From NCBI RefSeq assembly GCF_026213295.1, contig NC_079419.1, positions 10,918,300 through 10,982,299 on the forward strand: 64,000 bases of DNA. Reading direction: 5' to 3'. The translations under genes were made by a program, and so were the position numbers. The notes under the pieces were generated by a model, which was given only the letters and a program-made list of their open reading frames with translations, had not been told where the DNA came from and made no database searches. Below are positions 1 to 11,280 of the stretch, piece after piece. Numbering within the stretch: the stretch's first letter is position 1; every line of letters starts with the position of its first letter. The stretch comes from Gadus chalcogrammus. Lineage: Eukaryota > Chordata > Actinopteri > Gadiformes > Gadidae.

Positions 1-1161
1 CCATTTCACCTCCTCATCACCTCACCATTCCTGCTTTAAGAGCTTCAGAGCAGAGGTTTCAACATGCACACCTCCTGAGCCCGACTTAAAGCAGGAGTCT
101 AGTGTGCCCTTATCCCTGACCACATTATTGTCCTAGCGAACCTCGAGCTCAGTACACTTTGGAACAAGGAGCAAGTTGCAGGATCAGGAACCAACTGGGA
201 GCGCTGGGACCACTGGCCTCTGTTAGCTAGCTGGCTACTGCACTGGCCTCTGTTAGCTGGCTGCTGCTACGTGCTACGTGCTGCCATAGTGGCTACAGGC
301 CATAGTTCCACTCCTTCGTCATCCCTCCCTCTCTGTTTCCACTGCTCCCATTCCTCCTTCCATTGTGACGGCCCCTTCCTTATTTACATCTTCGTCTCCC
401 CTCCATCTTTTCCTCCTTTCCCCTTTTTCAATCCCTCCCTCTGTTACCCTCTCGCCCCCTCTACCTCTCTCTCTCTCTCTCTGTCTCTCTGTCTCTCTGT
501 CTCTCTGTCTCTCTCTCTGTCTCTCCCTCAAGTATCGCACACTGAAAGCTTTGAGACTTTTACTTTTAGTCTATTATGTTTGGATGACTTTCAAAGGTTC
601 ATTCCTCTCTATATGTCCATCAGTTTGTCTCTAACCCTCAGTCTGTCTGTCTCCATATCCCTCTGTTTCTGTCTGTATCCCCCTATCTGTCCATCTCTAT
701 CCCTCTACGTCTGTCTGTCTATCCCTACGTCTCTGTGTCTATCCCTCTACGTCTCTCTGTCTGTCTATCCCTCTACGTCTCTCTGTCTGTCTATCCCTCT
801 ACGTCTCTGTCTGTCTATCCCTCTACGTCTCTCTGTCTGTCTATCCCTCTACGTCTCTCTGTCTGTCTATCCTTGTCTGTGTGTCTATCTGTCTCTATCT
901 ATCCCTGTCTGTGTGTCTGTCTCTATCTCTCCTTGTCTGTCAGTCTAAAGTTAAATGCCACTAAGTATAGATCTTCAGTCGCGCCCTCAGAGCCTAACCT
1001 TTGACCTTTTGCTTCTCCTCCTCTCTTGTCCCTCCTCCCATCCGCAACTCCCGCACCCCCCCACCTCCTTCCCTTTCTCGTAGTCCTTCTCTCCTCCCTT
1101 CCTCTTTCCTACCTCCTGTTCATTCATGTACATCCTCCCTCATCCCCCCCCCGCCACGCAG
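1..1161. other. asph intron with CT-type microsatellite and TCTATCCCTCTACG minisatellite
   Basis: No exon was recognised. There is a (CT/TCTG)n run at about 460-530. A minisatellite built on TCTATCCCTCTACGTC lies at about 640-950. The long apparent reading frames here are low-complexity Ser/Leu runs produced by the repeat and are not genes. The equivalent copy at 58,344-59,637 differs most in the length of these repeats. Confidence 0.8.
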
Positions 1162-1439
1162 GCCTGCGGGGGGGTGCCACGCCCGGCCGCTGGTTGGCCA
1201 CGGAGCAGGAGGCGGAGCAGGGCGAAGAAGGCCCTGATTGGCTAAACAACGTCTTCACTTCCCTGTTGGGGCTGATGGACCCGGGGGGGGAGGGAGAGGA
1301 GGAAGACCTTCAGAGCTTGAGCACCTCACAAGAGGAGGAGGATGAAGAGGAGGAGGAGAAGGAGGACTCGATGAGAGCCAGGGGGGGCAATGGGACCCCT
1401 GGTCAGAAGGTTGTCATCGTTGGCCTTCATAACCAATAA
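1162..1439 (+). CDS. asph: asph candidate lumenal/terminal exon, copy 1
   Basis: The acceptor CCACGCAG is followed by a phase-1 open frame beginning (G)LRGGATPGRW and containing DWLNNVFTSLLGLMD. A strongly acidic stretch (EEEDEEEEEKED) follows, and the frame ends VIVGLHNQ at a stop at 1,437-1,439. Phase 1 matches the other asph exons, so it can be spliced in without breaking frame; as drawn it would be an alternative terminal exon. No AATAAA was seen nearby downstream, so an internal donor that I did not identify is possible. Copy 2 (59,638-59,912) is frameshifted in the G-run (7 G against 8 G here). Confidence 0.45.
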
Positions 1440-2704
1440 GCCAGGCTGGCGTCCCATCATGCATTGCTTCTTAAAGCCTGGGTTCTGCTCCCCTCCTCCC
1501 AGTGGAGGATGTGGGTCTGTGCTGGGAGGAACCCTAGCTGGTCTCTAGGGTCCTGAAGTCGTCGACCAGGACCGGCTGGGACGGTCCACTCAGTAGACAC
1601 TTTGACTCCCTCGCATTCAAGCCTTCGGTCCTCTTCGATTGTTTTTTATTCTCTATCCAACCGGATCTGACCGGTCAAAGACTGCTGGTCCAGAACTATC
1701 AGCAGATCACTGGGCTGTGGACGATTGGCTGTCACTGGGAAGACTGATGAATTGCTGGCATGCTATTGGTGTTTTAGATTGATTTGAACAAGACCGTTGT
1801 ATGCCATGACTTCCCATGCATCGTGTGTTTCCAACGGTTCAGTTAGTCCCTCGTTGGTGGAGGTTCTCCTCCACTTTGATCTGATCATGGTGCTGCTCTT
1901 TCACAGTACGTTTTACATCCCATATTCACATCAAACAGGCATTGATTTTATTTTTACTTCTGTTTAGTTCGACTTCATGTTCTTCCGTACTGTCCATTCT
2001 GCAGGCGTACCTCACGTTGAGAGCTCCTCTTGCCTTTTTAAACGTTTCTCTACCATTCTACTACCAGTGGTTACCGTTTGAATCCCATTGACAGGATGAA
2101 AGGGTGACTGCCTTTACCAGAAGCAGCTCTCGTGTCTCAGGTCGCTGTGTGACGCCCAGTGTTTAATATTTAAGTCTTCTAGATTATAAACACAACTCCC
2201 TGAAATGTTGGCGAGCTTTCAACTCCATTTGGTCATGGAGCTGACAACTAGCGAAAAGAAACAAAAACCGAAGCTCAGGTTCCTCCAGATTTTAGGAGTT
2301 TGAAGAGAAAGCAAGCGACAAGCAGCGACTGGAGCTTGTCGAATCTTAAAGATTGTGATCTACCTCCCCCAAACTGTTAGTGCCAGGGGTGAGTCAATGC
2401 CAGGGGTGAGGCAGTGCCAGGGTTGTGTCGTGGTTAATGATTTATTTAAGGATCTGATTTTCTGGTTGGTCCTGCTCTGCTGAGGGAGGGGCCTCTCCAT
2501 GACCCATGGAGCACCTGGCACTCATGCCACGCCCGCGTCACGCCCTACCAGCCACGCCCACCTGATGTGCACAAGAGTGATTTGATTCCTAAGCTACGTA
2601 GCGAAGTTAGCTGATGAGCTTGACCTCACGACCCCTCGACCATGACCTCTGTCCGTGACCCCTGGTGTCAACTGTCTGTCTTCTTCTGTTCCGTTTAACC
2701 TCAG
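1440..2704. other. asph intron or untranslated sequence, nothing recognised
   Basis: Mixed-complexity sequence without a supported exon. It is nearly identical to 59,913-61,173 apart from scattered 1-3 bp indels. A short local repeat based on GTGCCAGGGGTGAG is present near 2,380-2,420. Confidence 0.6.
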
Positions 2705-2746
2705 ATGAGAAACCGGAGAGTGTGACGGAGAGAGCAGTTAAAACAG
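2705..2746 (+). CDS. asph: asph cassette exon DEKPESVTERAVKT, copy 1
   Basis: A 42-bp exon between acceptor CCTCAG and donor GTACTG, phase 1 to phase 1, encoding (D)EKPESVTERAVKT. The small size and symmetric phase are typical of the alternatively spliced lumenal cassettes of ASPH/junctin. It is identical in copy 2. Confidence 0.6.
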
Positions 2747-3483
2747 GTACTGGTGCTAACTGGTCTGGTCTATTGCATGGACACTCGTTTGGTTTGGTCT
2801 ACTGCATGGAGACTGGTTTGGACTGGTCCAGGCCTCACTCCACTACCACAGCCTTAAGGAGAGAAAGTGGTCCGTTAAAGTGGTTCCACTGATCTTCTTA
2901 CAGTTTGGATCTACTAATACGACTCATTTGAGGACTGCTTGATGGGTCCTTTTTATAACTCATTAAAAGATGCTTCCTCAGGATCTTGAGCAGTGCTCAA
3001 GGACTGAAAGACAACCCAGACCTTATAACATTATAAAGACGAGGGCTAGCATGGCCGTCCCCCACTGCAGATTACCCCAACAAAGTTGAACTGCGTCCTG
3101 ATTGGTTGAGACTTACCCGCTTGAGGGCGTTGGCCATCGAATCATCGTAACGGACTCAAGGACATCCCATCCACACATGGCCGCCTACCCACTAACCCCC
3201 CCACACTAACCAGTGGAGGGTTTCCTGGTTAACCCATAAATCCTTAACCAGTGGAGGATTATCTGGTTAACCCAGTAACTCATAACCAGTGGAGGATGTT
3301 CTGGTTAACCCAGTAACTCATAACCAGTGGAGGATGTTCTGGTTAACCCAGTAACTCATTACCAGTGGAGGATGTTCTGGTTAACCCAGTAACTCATAAC
3401 CAGTCGATGATGTCAAACCCAGTAACTCGTAACCAGTGGAGGATGTCCTGGTAACGCTAAATGGCGGGGTTGTCCTGCTCCAG
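2747..3483. repeat. asph intron with ~38-bp minisatellite
   Basis: From about 3,200 to 3,450 a unit containing AACCAGTGGAGGATGTTCTG and GGTTAACCCAGTAACTCAT repeats about seven times. It ends roughly 30 bp before the acceptor of the next asph exon. The same array occurs at 61,675-61,918. Confidence 0.85.
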
Positions 3484-4179
3484 AGACGGCGGGACCCCAG
3501 GAGGCGGGGTCCCGGGAGGCGGGACTTAAGCTCCGTGCGGCTCTGCTGAAGCAGCTGACCCTCATCCACCAGCGCCTGGACGCCAAAAAGATCGCCAAGC
3601 TGGCGTTGGCCGAGGTACGGCTGCTCCTTGCCAAGGAGGAGGAGCAGGAGGAGGCGCAGAGGGACAGCCTTCTGGGTCTGAGGAGAGTGGAGGTGGCGGC
3701 CCGGGTGAGGGAGAGGGTGGCGGCCCGCCTGCAGGAGCAGCAGGAGACCATCGAGAGGGAGGAGATGGAGAGGGCTGTGGAGGAACTGAAGGGAGGGAAG
3801 GAGAAAAGGGAGGCTGCGGCTGACAAGGGGGATAAGGAGGTAGGAGAAACAGGTGAGGAGAGGAAAGATCAGCATCCGCAGCAGGAAGAGGGAGGAGGGG
3901 AGAATACCGAAGCAGGAAAGGAGAAGCAGCAGATGGAAGGAGGAGGGGAGAATGCTGAAGCGGGAAAGGAGAGCAGCAGATGGAAGGAGGAGGGAGAATG
4001 CTGAGGCAGGAAAGGAGATTAAAGGGAAGGAGGAGGGGGGAGGAGAAAGAATAGGAGACGACGACACGGAGGATGATAAGGAGGAGGTTAAGGAAGTGAA
4101 GGAAAAGAAGAAAGTGAGGGGACAAATAAGAGGGTTAAAAAGCAAAGGTTCAGAAATCGGAGAAGGCAACAGGAAGTGA
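3484..4179 (+). CDS. asph: asph junctin-like terminal exon, copy 1 (frameshifted)
   Basis: The acceptor CTGCTCCAG opens a phase-1 frame (E)TAGPQEAG... leading into a predicted long helix (LRAALLKQLTLIHQRLDAKK, then Glu/Arg-rich heptads). It continues into a lumenal Lys/Glu tail with GGGENAEAGKE repeats and KEVKEKKKV. KEKE-type lumenal tails of triadin and junctin bind calsequestrin and the ryanodine receptor; that role is inferred here. Losses of single bases near 3,970-3,990 break the frame (stop at 4,004), and the tail continues in another frame to 4,179. Copy 2 is intact at these bases but broken elsewhere. Confidence 0.6.
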
Positions 4180-4391
4180 GGTTAGGGGTCAAGCCTATGA
4201 TTGGTCCAACCGAGGGTGAGCCCCTGGGCTAAGGGGCGGGAAACCCCCTGTTATAGTCTTTATGAGCACGTTGGCCGGTAATGTTCCGAGTTCTGACTTC
4301 TTCGCTGACTTTGTTTTGTGACTTTCCTTTGTTGTGTTGAACCCGGTGAGGTTTGAGATTGTAGCACTGTCGCAAGTTTTTCTTATTTGTC

Positions 4392-4397
4392 AATAAA
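4392..4397 (+). terminator. asph: poly(A) signal of the junctin-like asph terminal exon, copy 1
   Basis: AATAAA about 210 bp after the stop of the coiled-coil/KEKE exon, followed by a GT-rich stretch (TTGATGTTCTGTGTCC). It is consistent with a short transcript ending here. The same signal lies at 62,866-62,871 in copy 2. Confidence 0.6.
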
Positions 4398-4682
4398 GTT
4401 TGGATTTGATGTTCTGTGTCCTGTGTGAAGACTAAAGAGGGTCGAATAGGATGACTTCTCCCCTGACGTCTGTCCATCAGACCAGTATCTTCATGGTAAC
4501 GGACGTGTTTGATCTGGTTCCTTCTGGTTTCAACCGGTCCATGGTCCGCCCGGCAGGGGGAACTCTGGGGGGTGCCTCTGCGTGGAGCGCTTCCTGTGGG
4601 TGTGTGAGTGGGCGCACGGTGGGGAGCCTCCCCACCTGTTCTGTGTTGCCATGCCAACAACTGTGTGCGTCGTCCCGTGTAG

Positions 4683-4778
4683 GCCTGAAGGAGAGTGCCG
4701 TCGCCCCGGCAACGAAGATGGAGGCTGCCGCTCCGGTGGAGCAGCCCGCTGTGGACGCCCCCGCTCCGTCAGACCAAG
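4683..4778 (+). CDS. asph: asph lumenal exon GLKESAVAPAT, copy 1
   Basis: A 96-bp exon, phase 1 to 1, with acceptor CCGTGTAG and donor GTACCT. It encodes (G)LKESAVAPATKMEAAAP... and ends APAPSDQ. It aligns with the vertebrate ASPH segment that directly follows the EF-hand-like exon (human GLKERSTSEPAVPPEEAEP), which makes this the best single anchor for the gene name. The last 16 bases plus the donor are duplicated downstream at 4,841. Confidence 0.8.
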
Positions 4779-6436
4779 GTACCTGGTACTGTCACTGTAG
4801 TAGTACTGCACTAGTACTAGTACTGCTCATATACTGTAGACTCCGTCAAACCAAGGTACCTGGTACTGTCACTGTAGTACTGTTACTGTAGTACTACTGG
4901 ACTAGTACTGCTCATAAAAGGTAGACTCCCCATCATACAACAATACTGTTACTTTAGTAGTACTAGTACTGCTCATTGTAGACCCGGTACTGTACTATTA
5001 CTGCTAATTATTCTGCCTAATATAATGTAGACGCAAAGCTAACAGGTAAGCTTTACTAGCTGATTAGCCTGCAGTAAGCTAACACTTTAGCTAACTTAGC
5101 TAACTGATTAGCCTGCAGTAAGCTAACACTTTAGCTAACTTAGCTAACTGATTAGCCTGCAGTAAGCTAACACTTTAGCTAATTGATTAGCCTGCAGTAA
5201 GCTAATACATTGGCTAACTGCAGGCAAATCCCCTCCAACTGTTTGGTGCCATAAAAAGACCCGGTGAGGTCCCTCCTGGCAGGGTTGAAACTGGGCTCCT
5301 GACCCGTACTGTACCAGTGGTCGTGAGGCAGTGTGTATCAGGGTGTAGTACAGCAGCGTGTTTCAGGCTGTAGTACAGCAGCGTGTATCAGGGTGTAGTA
5401 CAGCAGCGTGTATCAGGGTGTAGTACAGCAGCGTGTATCAGGGTGTAGTACAGCAGTGTGTATCAGGGTGTAGTACAGCAGCGTGTATCAGGGTGTAGTA
5501 CAGCAGCGTGTATCAGGGTGTAGTACAGCAGCGTGTATCAGGGTGTAGTACAGCAGCGTGTATCAGGGTGTAGTACCGTGGTGTGTAGTACAGCAGTGTG
5601 TAGTGGTGTGTAGTACAGCAGTGTGTAGTGGTGTGTAGTACAGCAGTGTGTAGTGGTGTGTAGTACAGCAGTGTGTAGTGGTGTGTAGTACAGCAGTGTG
5701 TAGTGGTGTGTAGTACAGCAGTGTGTAGTGGTGTGTAGTACAGCAGTGTGTAGTGGTGTGTAGTACAGCAGTGTGTAGTGGTGTGTAGTACAGCAGTGTG
5801 TAGTGGTGTGTAGTACAGCGGTGTAGTGGTGTGTAGTACAGCGGTGTGTAGTACAGCGGTGTGTAGTACAGCGGTGTGTAGTACAGCGGTGTGTAGTACA
5901 GCGGTGTGTAGTACAGCGGTGTGTAGTACAGCGGTGTGTAGTACAGCGGTGTGTAGTACAGCGGTGTGTAGTACAGCGGTGTGTAGTACAGCGGTGTGTA
6001 GTACAGCGGTGTGTAGTACAGCAGTGTGTAGTGTAGTGGTGTGTAGACCAGCAGTGTGTATTAGGGTGTAGTGTAGCGGTGTGTAGACCAGCAGTGTGTA
6101 TTAGGGTGTAGTGTAGCGGTGTGTAGTACAGCAGTGTGTATTAGGGTGTAGTGCAGCGGTGTGTAGTACAGCAGTGTGTATTAGGGTGTAGTACAGCGGT
6201 GTGTAGTACAGCAGTGTGTATTAGGGTGTAGTACAGCAGTGTGTAGTGGTTTTTTATCATCCAGCTGTGAGCTCAGGATCCCACCATGTGGGGGGCCTCT
6301 GAGCACCAGTCGGTTCTATATCCCAGTTGATTAGTGATCAGGTTTCACGGTCTAGAGGGGGTGAACCGGCCTGGATAGAGGACCACTGTAGGCAGGCCTG
6401 TCCAGAGCCATCAGAGTAACGCTATGCTCCTTCCAG
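4779..6436. repeat. asph intron dominated by minisatellites
   Basis: A duplicated exon end plus donor lies at 4,841-4,870, followed by GTAGTACTG-type repeats to about 5,000. At 5,040-5,220 a ~45-bp unit containing GATTAGCCTGCAGTAAGCTA is repeated four times. At 5,330-6,245 a ~17-24 bp family based on GTGTAGTACAGCAGTGTGTA forms more than 40 copies in at least three successive variants (with TCAGGG, with GTGTAGTG, then GCGGTGTGTAGTACA). No exon is present. Confidence 0.9.
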
Positions 6437-6517
6437 CTGTGATTGAGCCGGACCCCGTGGAGGTGGAGGAGGAGATCCAGGCGGAGGCTGCAGAGGAGGT
6501 GCTCGCCCCCCCACCAG
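6437..6517 (+). CDS. asph: asph lumenal exon VIEPDPVEVEEE
   Basis: An 81-bp exon, phase 1 to 1, with acceptor CCTTCCAG and donor GTGGGT. It encodes (A)VIEPDPVEVEEEIQAEAAEEV and then LAPPP. The acidic lumenal segment resembles the PVEAEP-type stretch of ASPH. It is beyond the duplicated part that is visible in this window. Confidence 0.65.
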
Positions 6518-6605
6518 GTGGGTGTCGGTCTCGGAGTGGGTGTGTCTGTCCTTGTGCTTTAATTTTCTTAATTTTTTCCTAAAACGTTCTCTCTTTGTTC
6601 CCCAG

Positions 6606-6703
6606 TGCCTGAGCAGGAAGCGGAAGAGGAACCTCAGCAGGAAGTGGAGGCCCCAGAACAGGAAGTGGAGGCCCCAGCCCAGGAAGTGGAAGATGAGCCT
6701 GAG
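6606..6703 (+). CDS. asph: asph lumenal exon with QEVEAP repeats
   Basis: The acceptor TTCCCCAG opens phase 1 into (V)PEQEAEEEPQQEVEAPE..., with three QEVE(A/D) repeats. The best phase match to the next exon (phase 0) is a weak donor GTAGTC after GAG. A second GT 17 bp downstream (GTGTTA) would give phase 2 and would not join the next exon. The exon end is therefore less certain than its start. Confidence 0.55.
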
Positions 6704-7015
6704 GTAGTCCCCCCAGTCAGGTGTTATCAGCTGTCCATAAGAGGACGGGTGTGCCAGTGAGAAGCAGGCTCTACGTCTGCTGGACCCCTTCTAGCCTGCC
6801 TCTCACTGACCAGCTCGGTTACTATTGGTTGGCAGAGGGAGTTGGGTTCTATTTGGAGGTACAGCAAAGGGTTCCTATTGGTCCATTGGGAGGAGCAGGA
6901 GAGGGTTTATATTGGAGTACCAGGAGAGGGTTTCTATTGGTCCATTGGGAGGACCAGGAGAGGGTTTCTATTGGGAGAAGCAGGGACTCTGATCAATCTC
7001 CTCCTCTCTCTCCAG
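6704..7015. repeat. asph intron with TATTGGTCCATTGGGAGGA repeats
   Basis: A short intron whose second half repeats a ~40-bp unit (GGGTTCCTATTGG, TCCATTGGGAGGA, CAGGAGAGGG) three to four times before the acceptor CTCTCCAG. No coding potential is supported. Confidence 0.7.
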
Positions 7016-7354
7016 GTGTTCGAGGAAGACCCAGAGGTGCTGGAGGAGGAGGTTCCCACAGAGGAGGAGGAGGAAGCTGCTGCCATTGAGGAGGAGGTCC
7101 AAGAGGAGGAGGAAGCTGCTGCCATAGATGAGGCCCCTGAAGAGGCTGCTCCCATAGAGGAGGCCCCTGAGGAGGAAGCTGCTCCCATAGAGGAGGCCCC
7201 TGAGGAGGAAGCTGCTCCCATAGAGGAGGCCCCTGAGGAGGAAGCTGCTCCAGTAGAGGAGGAGTATGAGGAGGAGGCCCCAGCAGAAGAGGAGGTGGCC
7301 CCTGAGGTTGAGGAGGAGGTGGAGGAGCCTGCTGCTGAAGACATCATGGAACAG
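7016..7354 (+). CDS. asph: asph Glu-rich lumenal exon with [11 protein letters not shown] repeats
   Basis: A 339-bp exon (113 codons, phase 0 to 0), acceptor TCTCCAG, weak donor GTTGGT. It starts [14 protein letters not shown] and carries four or five in-frame copies of an 11-residue unit [11 protein letters not shown], then ends ...AAEDIMEQ. The calsequestrin-like acidity suggests low-affinity calcium binding in the ER/SR lumen (inference). The DNA behind the repeat is a coding minisatellite. Confidence 0.65.
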
Positions 7355-7462
7355 GTTGGTTGATTCTGGTTCGCCTTCTGGCTCTCCTTCTGGTTCTCCT
7401 TCTGGTTCTCCTTCTGGTCACAGAGTGATCAGAGTGTAACCATGACCCTTTGACCCTTGCAG

Positions 7463-8152
7463 ACCCTGCCAGTTGTAGAGGAGGAGGTGCTGGCTTCACA
7501 CGTAGAGGAGGTGGTGCTGGCTTCACACGTAGAGGAGGTGGTGCTGGCTTCACACGTAGAGGAGGTGCTGGCAGCTGAAGTGGAAGAGGTGCAGGCAGCT
7601 GAAGTTGAGGAGGTGCAGGTAGCTGAAGTGGAGGAGGAGGAGGTGGCTCCTTCTGACGATGCTGTCGAGGAAGAAGAAGCCGTAGCCGACCAGCCCGAGG
7701 AGGAGGAGGAGGAGGAGGAGGCGGAGGAAGAAGTAGCAGCTGCAGAAGAGGTGATGCCAGAAGAGGAGGAGCAGGAGCCAGCAGCTGAGGAGCAACTGGA
7801 GACCACTGAAGAAGAAGAAACGCCAGAAGAAGCTGAGGAGGCGGTTGAGGAGGTGGCTGCTACGGAAGAACGATTGAGGAGGAGGTGGCAGAAGAACAGA
7901 TTGAGGAGGAGGTGACAGAAGAACAGATTGAGGAGGAGGTGGCAGAAGAACAGATTGAGGAGGAGGTGGCAGAAGAACAGATTGAGGAGGAGGTGGCAGA
8001 AGAACAGATGGAGGAGGAGGTGGCAGAAGAACAGATTGAGGAGGAGGTGGCAGAAGATCAGATTGAGGAGGAGCTGGAAGGAGAAGATCAGATGGCGGAG
8101 GAAACGGTAGAAGACCTAGAGGAGGAGGAGGTGGCAGGGGATGAGCCCAGAG
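7463..8152 (+). CDS. asph: asph Glu-rich lumenal exon with ASHVEEVVL and AEEQIEEEV repeats (1-bp frameshift)
   Basis: Acceptor CCCTTGCAG, donor GTAAGA. It begins TLPVVEEEVLASHVEE, with repeats of ASHVEEVVL, then VEEVQ(A/V)AE, then a long acidic tract. About eight copies of AEEQIEEEV follow, ending AGDEPR. The first AEEQIEEEV unit reads GAACGATTG where the other units have GAACAGATTG. One base is missing, and the exon is 690 bp where 691 would be needed for the phase-1 exit. The rest of the array is open in the second frame, so the break is probably a consensus error. Confidence 0.65.
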
Positions 8153-8271
8153 GTAAGAAGGTTCTTGGTACTGATGAACTCTGTGTGGCGTCACAGCGGT
8201 CTTTAACCAATCAGAGGGCTCTTTGTCCAGAGTGATGCTTCAGAGGCACGTCTTGTTCTTTGTCTCCACAG

Positions 8272-8307
8272 AGTTTACAACGGAACAGAGCGAGGCAACA
8301 CCCACAG
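8272..8307 (+). CDS. asph: asph small cassette exon EFTTEQSEATPT
   Basis: A 36-bp exon, phase 1 to 1, acceptor TCTCCACAG, donor GTAAAT, encoding (E)FTTEQSEATPT. It follows directly in frame from the Glu-rich exon. Confidence 0.55.
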
Positions 8308-8386
8308 GTAAATCTACGCTCACCTCGGGGGGGGGGGGGGGGGGGCACGTAGCTTAGCAGGGCTAGTGGACGCTCTGGCTCTGCAG

Positions 8387-8460
8387 GGTCGCTGCATGGT
8401 GAGAGCCTCACTTATGAAGAGGCTTCAGGAGCCGCCGCAGATCAGGAGGTTTGGGGATAG
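8387..8460 (+). CDS. asph: asph exon GSLHGESLTYEEASG
   Basis: Acceptor CTCTGCAG, phase 1, encoding (G)SLHGESLTYEEASGAAADQE. It either reads on to VWG and a stop at 8,458-8,460 (a short terminal isoform) or is spliced at GAG|GTTTGG (8,448) in phase 0 to the next candidate exon. The ESLTYEE block loosely recalls the HEETEHSYHVEE region of ASPH. Confidence 0.45.
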
Positions 8461-8802
8461 AAGTGTCTCTTGAGGTTATAGAGGCTCTTATTTTCTCATG
8501 AGAGCATCAATGAAATGTTAAAGATAAGCTGAATAAGGGGAGTGGTAAGGGGCCTTTGAGGACTATGGCTTCAGGACGCTCTGTGGTGACGGCAGGGTGC
8601 CCCCAAGCGGCCACTAGAGGAACAGCAGGTTCTCCCTGTTCTAGAACGTACCCAGAATGGGCCAAGTAATGCTTTGAGGGGTAGCGGCGTCAACCACATG
8701 TTGTTGTTATTGCAGTTGTACTTCCTGGTCCCTGTCACCAGGGGCGACGCTGCTCATCCTCACTCATGGACTGAATGGGTTTTTGTTTTGTGGTTTCCCT
8801 AG

Positions 8803-8949
8803 AAACGTAAGAGTCGGCTGTCGGCACGGCAACGGAGCAAGGGACCCACTGAAGTTCCGTCGTCATTCTGTCTGAGCGTGCTCAAAACGACGCTGCTCTC
8901 TCCACCTCTGGAAGACGAGAAGCGTGGCCGCGGCAACGTTCGTCACTAA
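8803..8949 (+). CDS. asph: candidate last asph exon KRKSRLSARQRSKG
   Basis: The acceptor TTTCCCTAG is followed in phase 0 by KRKSRLSARQRSKGPTEV..., 48 codons ending RGRGNVRH with stop TAA at 8,947-8,949. The phase agrees with the GAG|GT donor of the preceding exon. I recognise no family match; the support is splice phase and openness only. Confidence 0.3.
   Translation, partial: KRKSRLSARQRSKGPTEVPSSFCLSVLKTTLLSPPLEDEKRGRGNVRH

Positions 8950-11280
<2,331 letters not shown>

Noticed and set aside
271..948. Long open frame of Ser/Leu/Cys-rich sequence
   Set aside because: Produced by TCTATCCCTCTACG and CT repeats; low complexity, no splice or start support; the copy at 58.5-59.5 kb changes frame and length freely.
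5826..6071. Open frame of repeated VCSTA units
   Set aside because: Pure translation of the GTGTAGTACAGCG minisatellite inside an asph intron.
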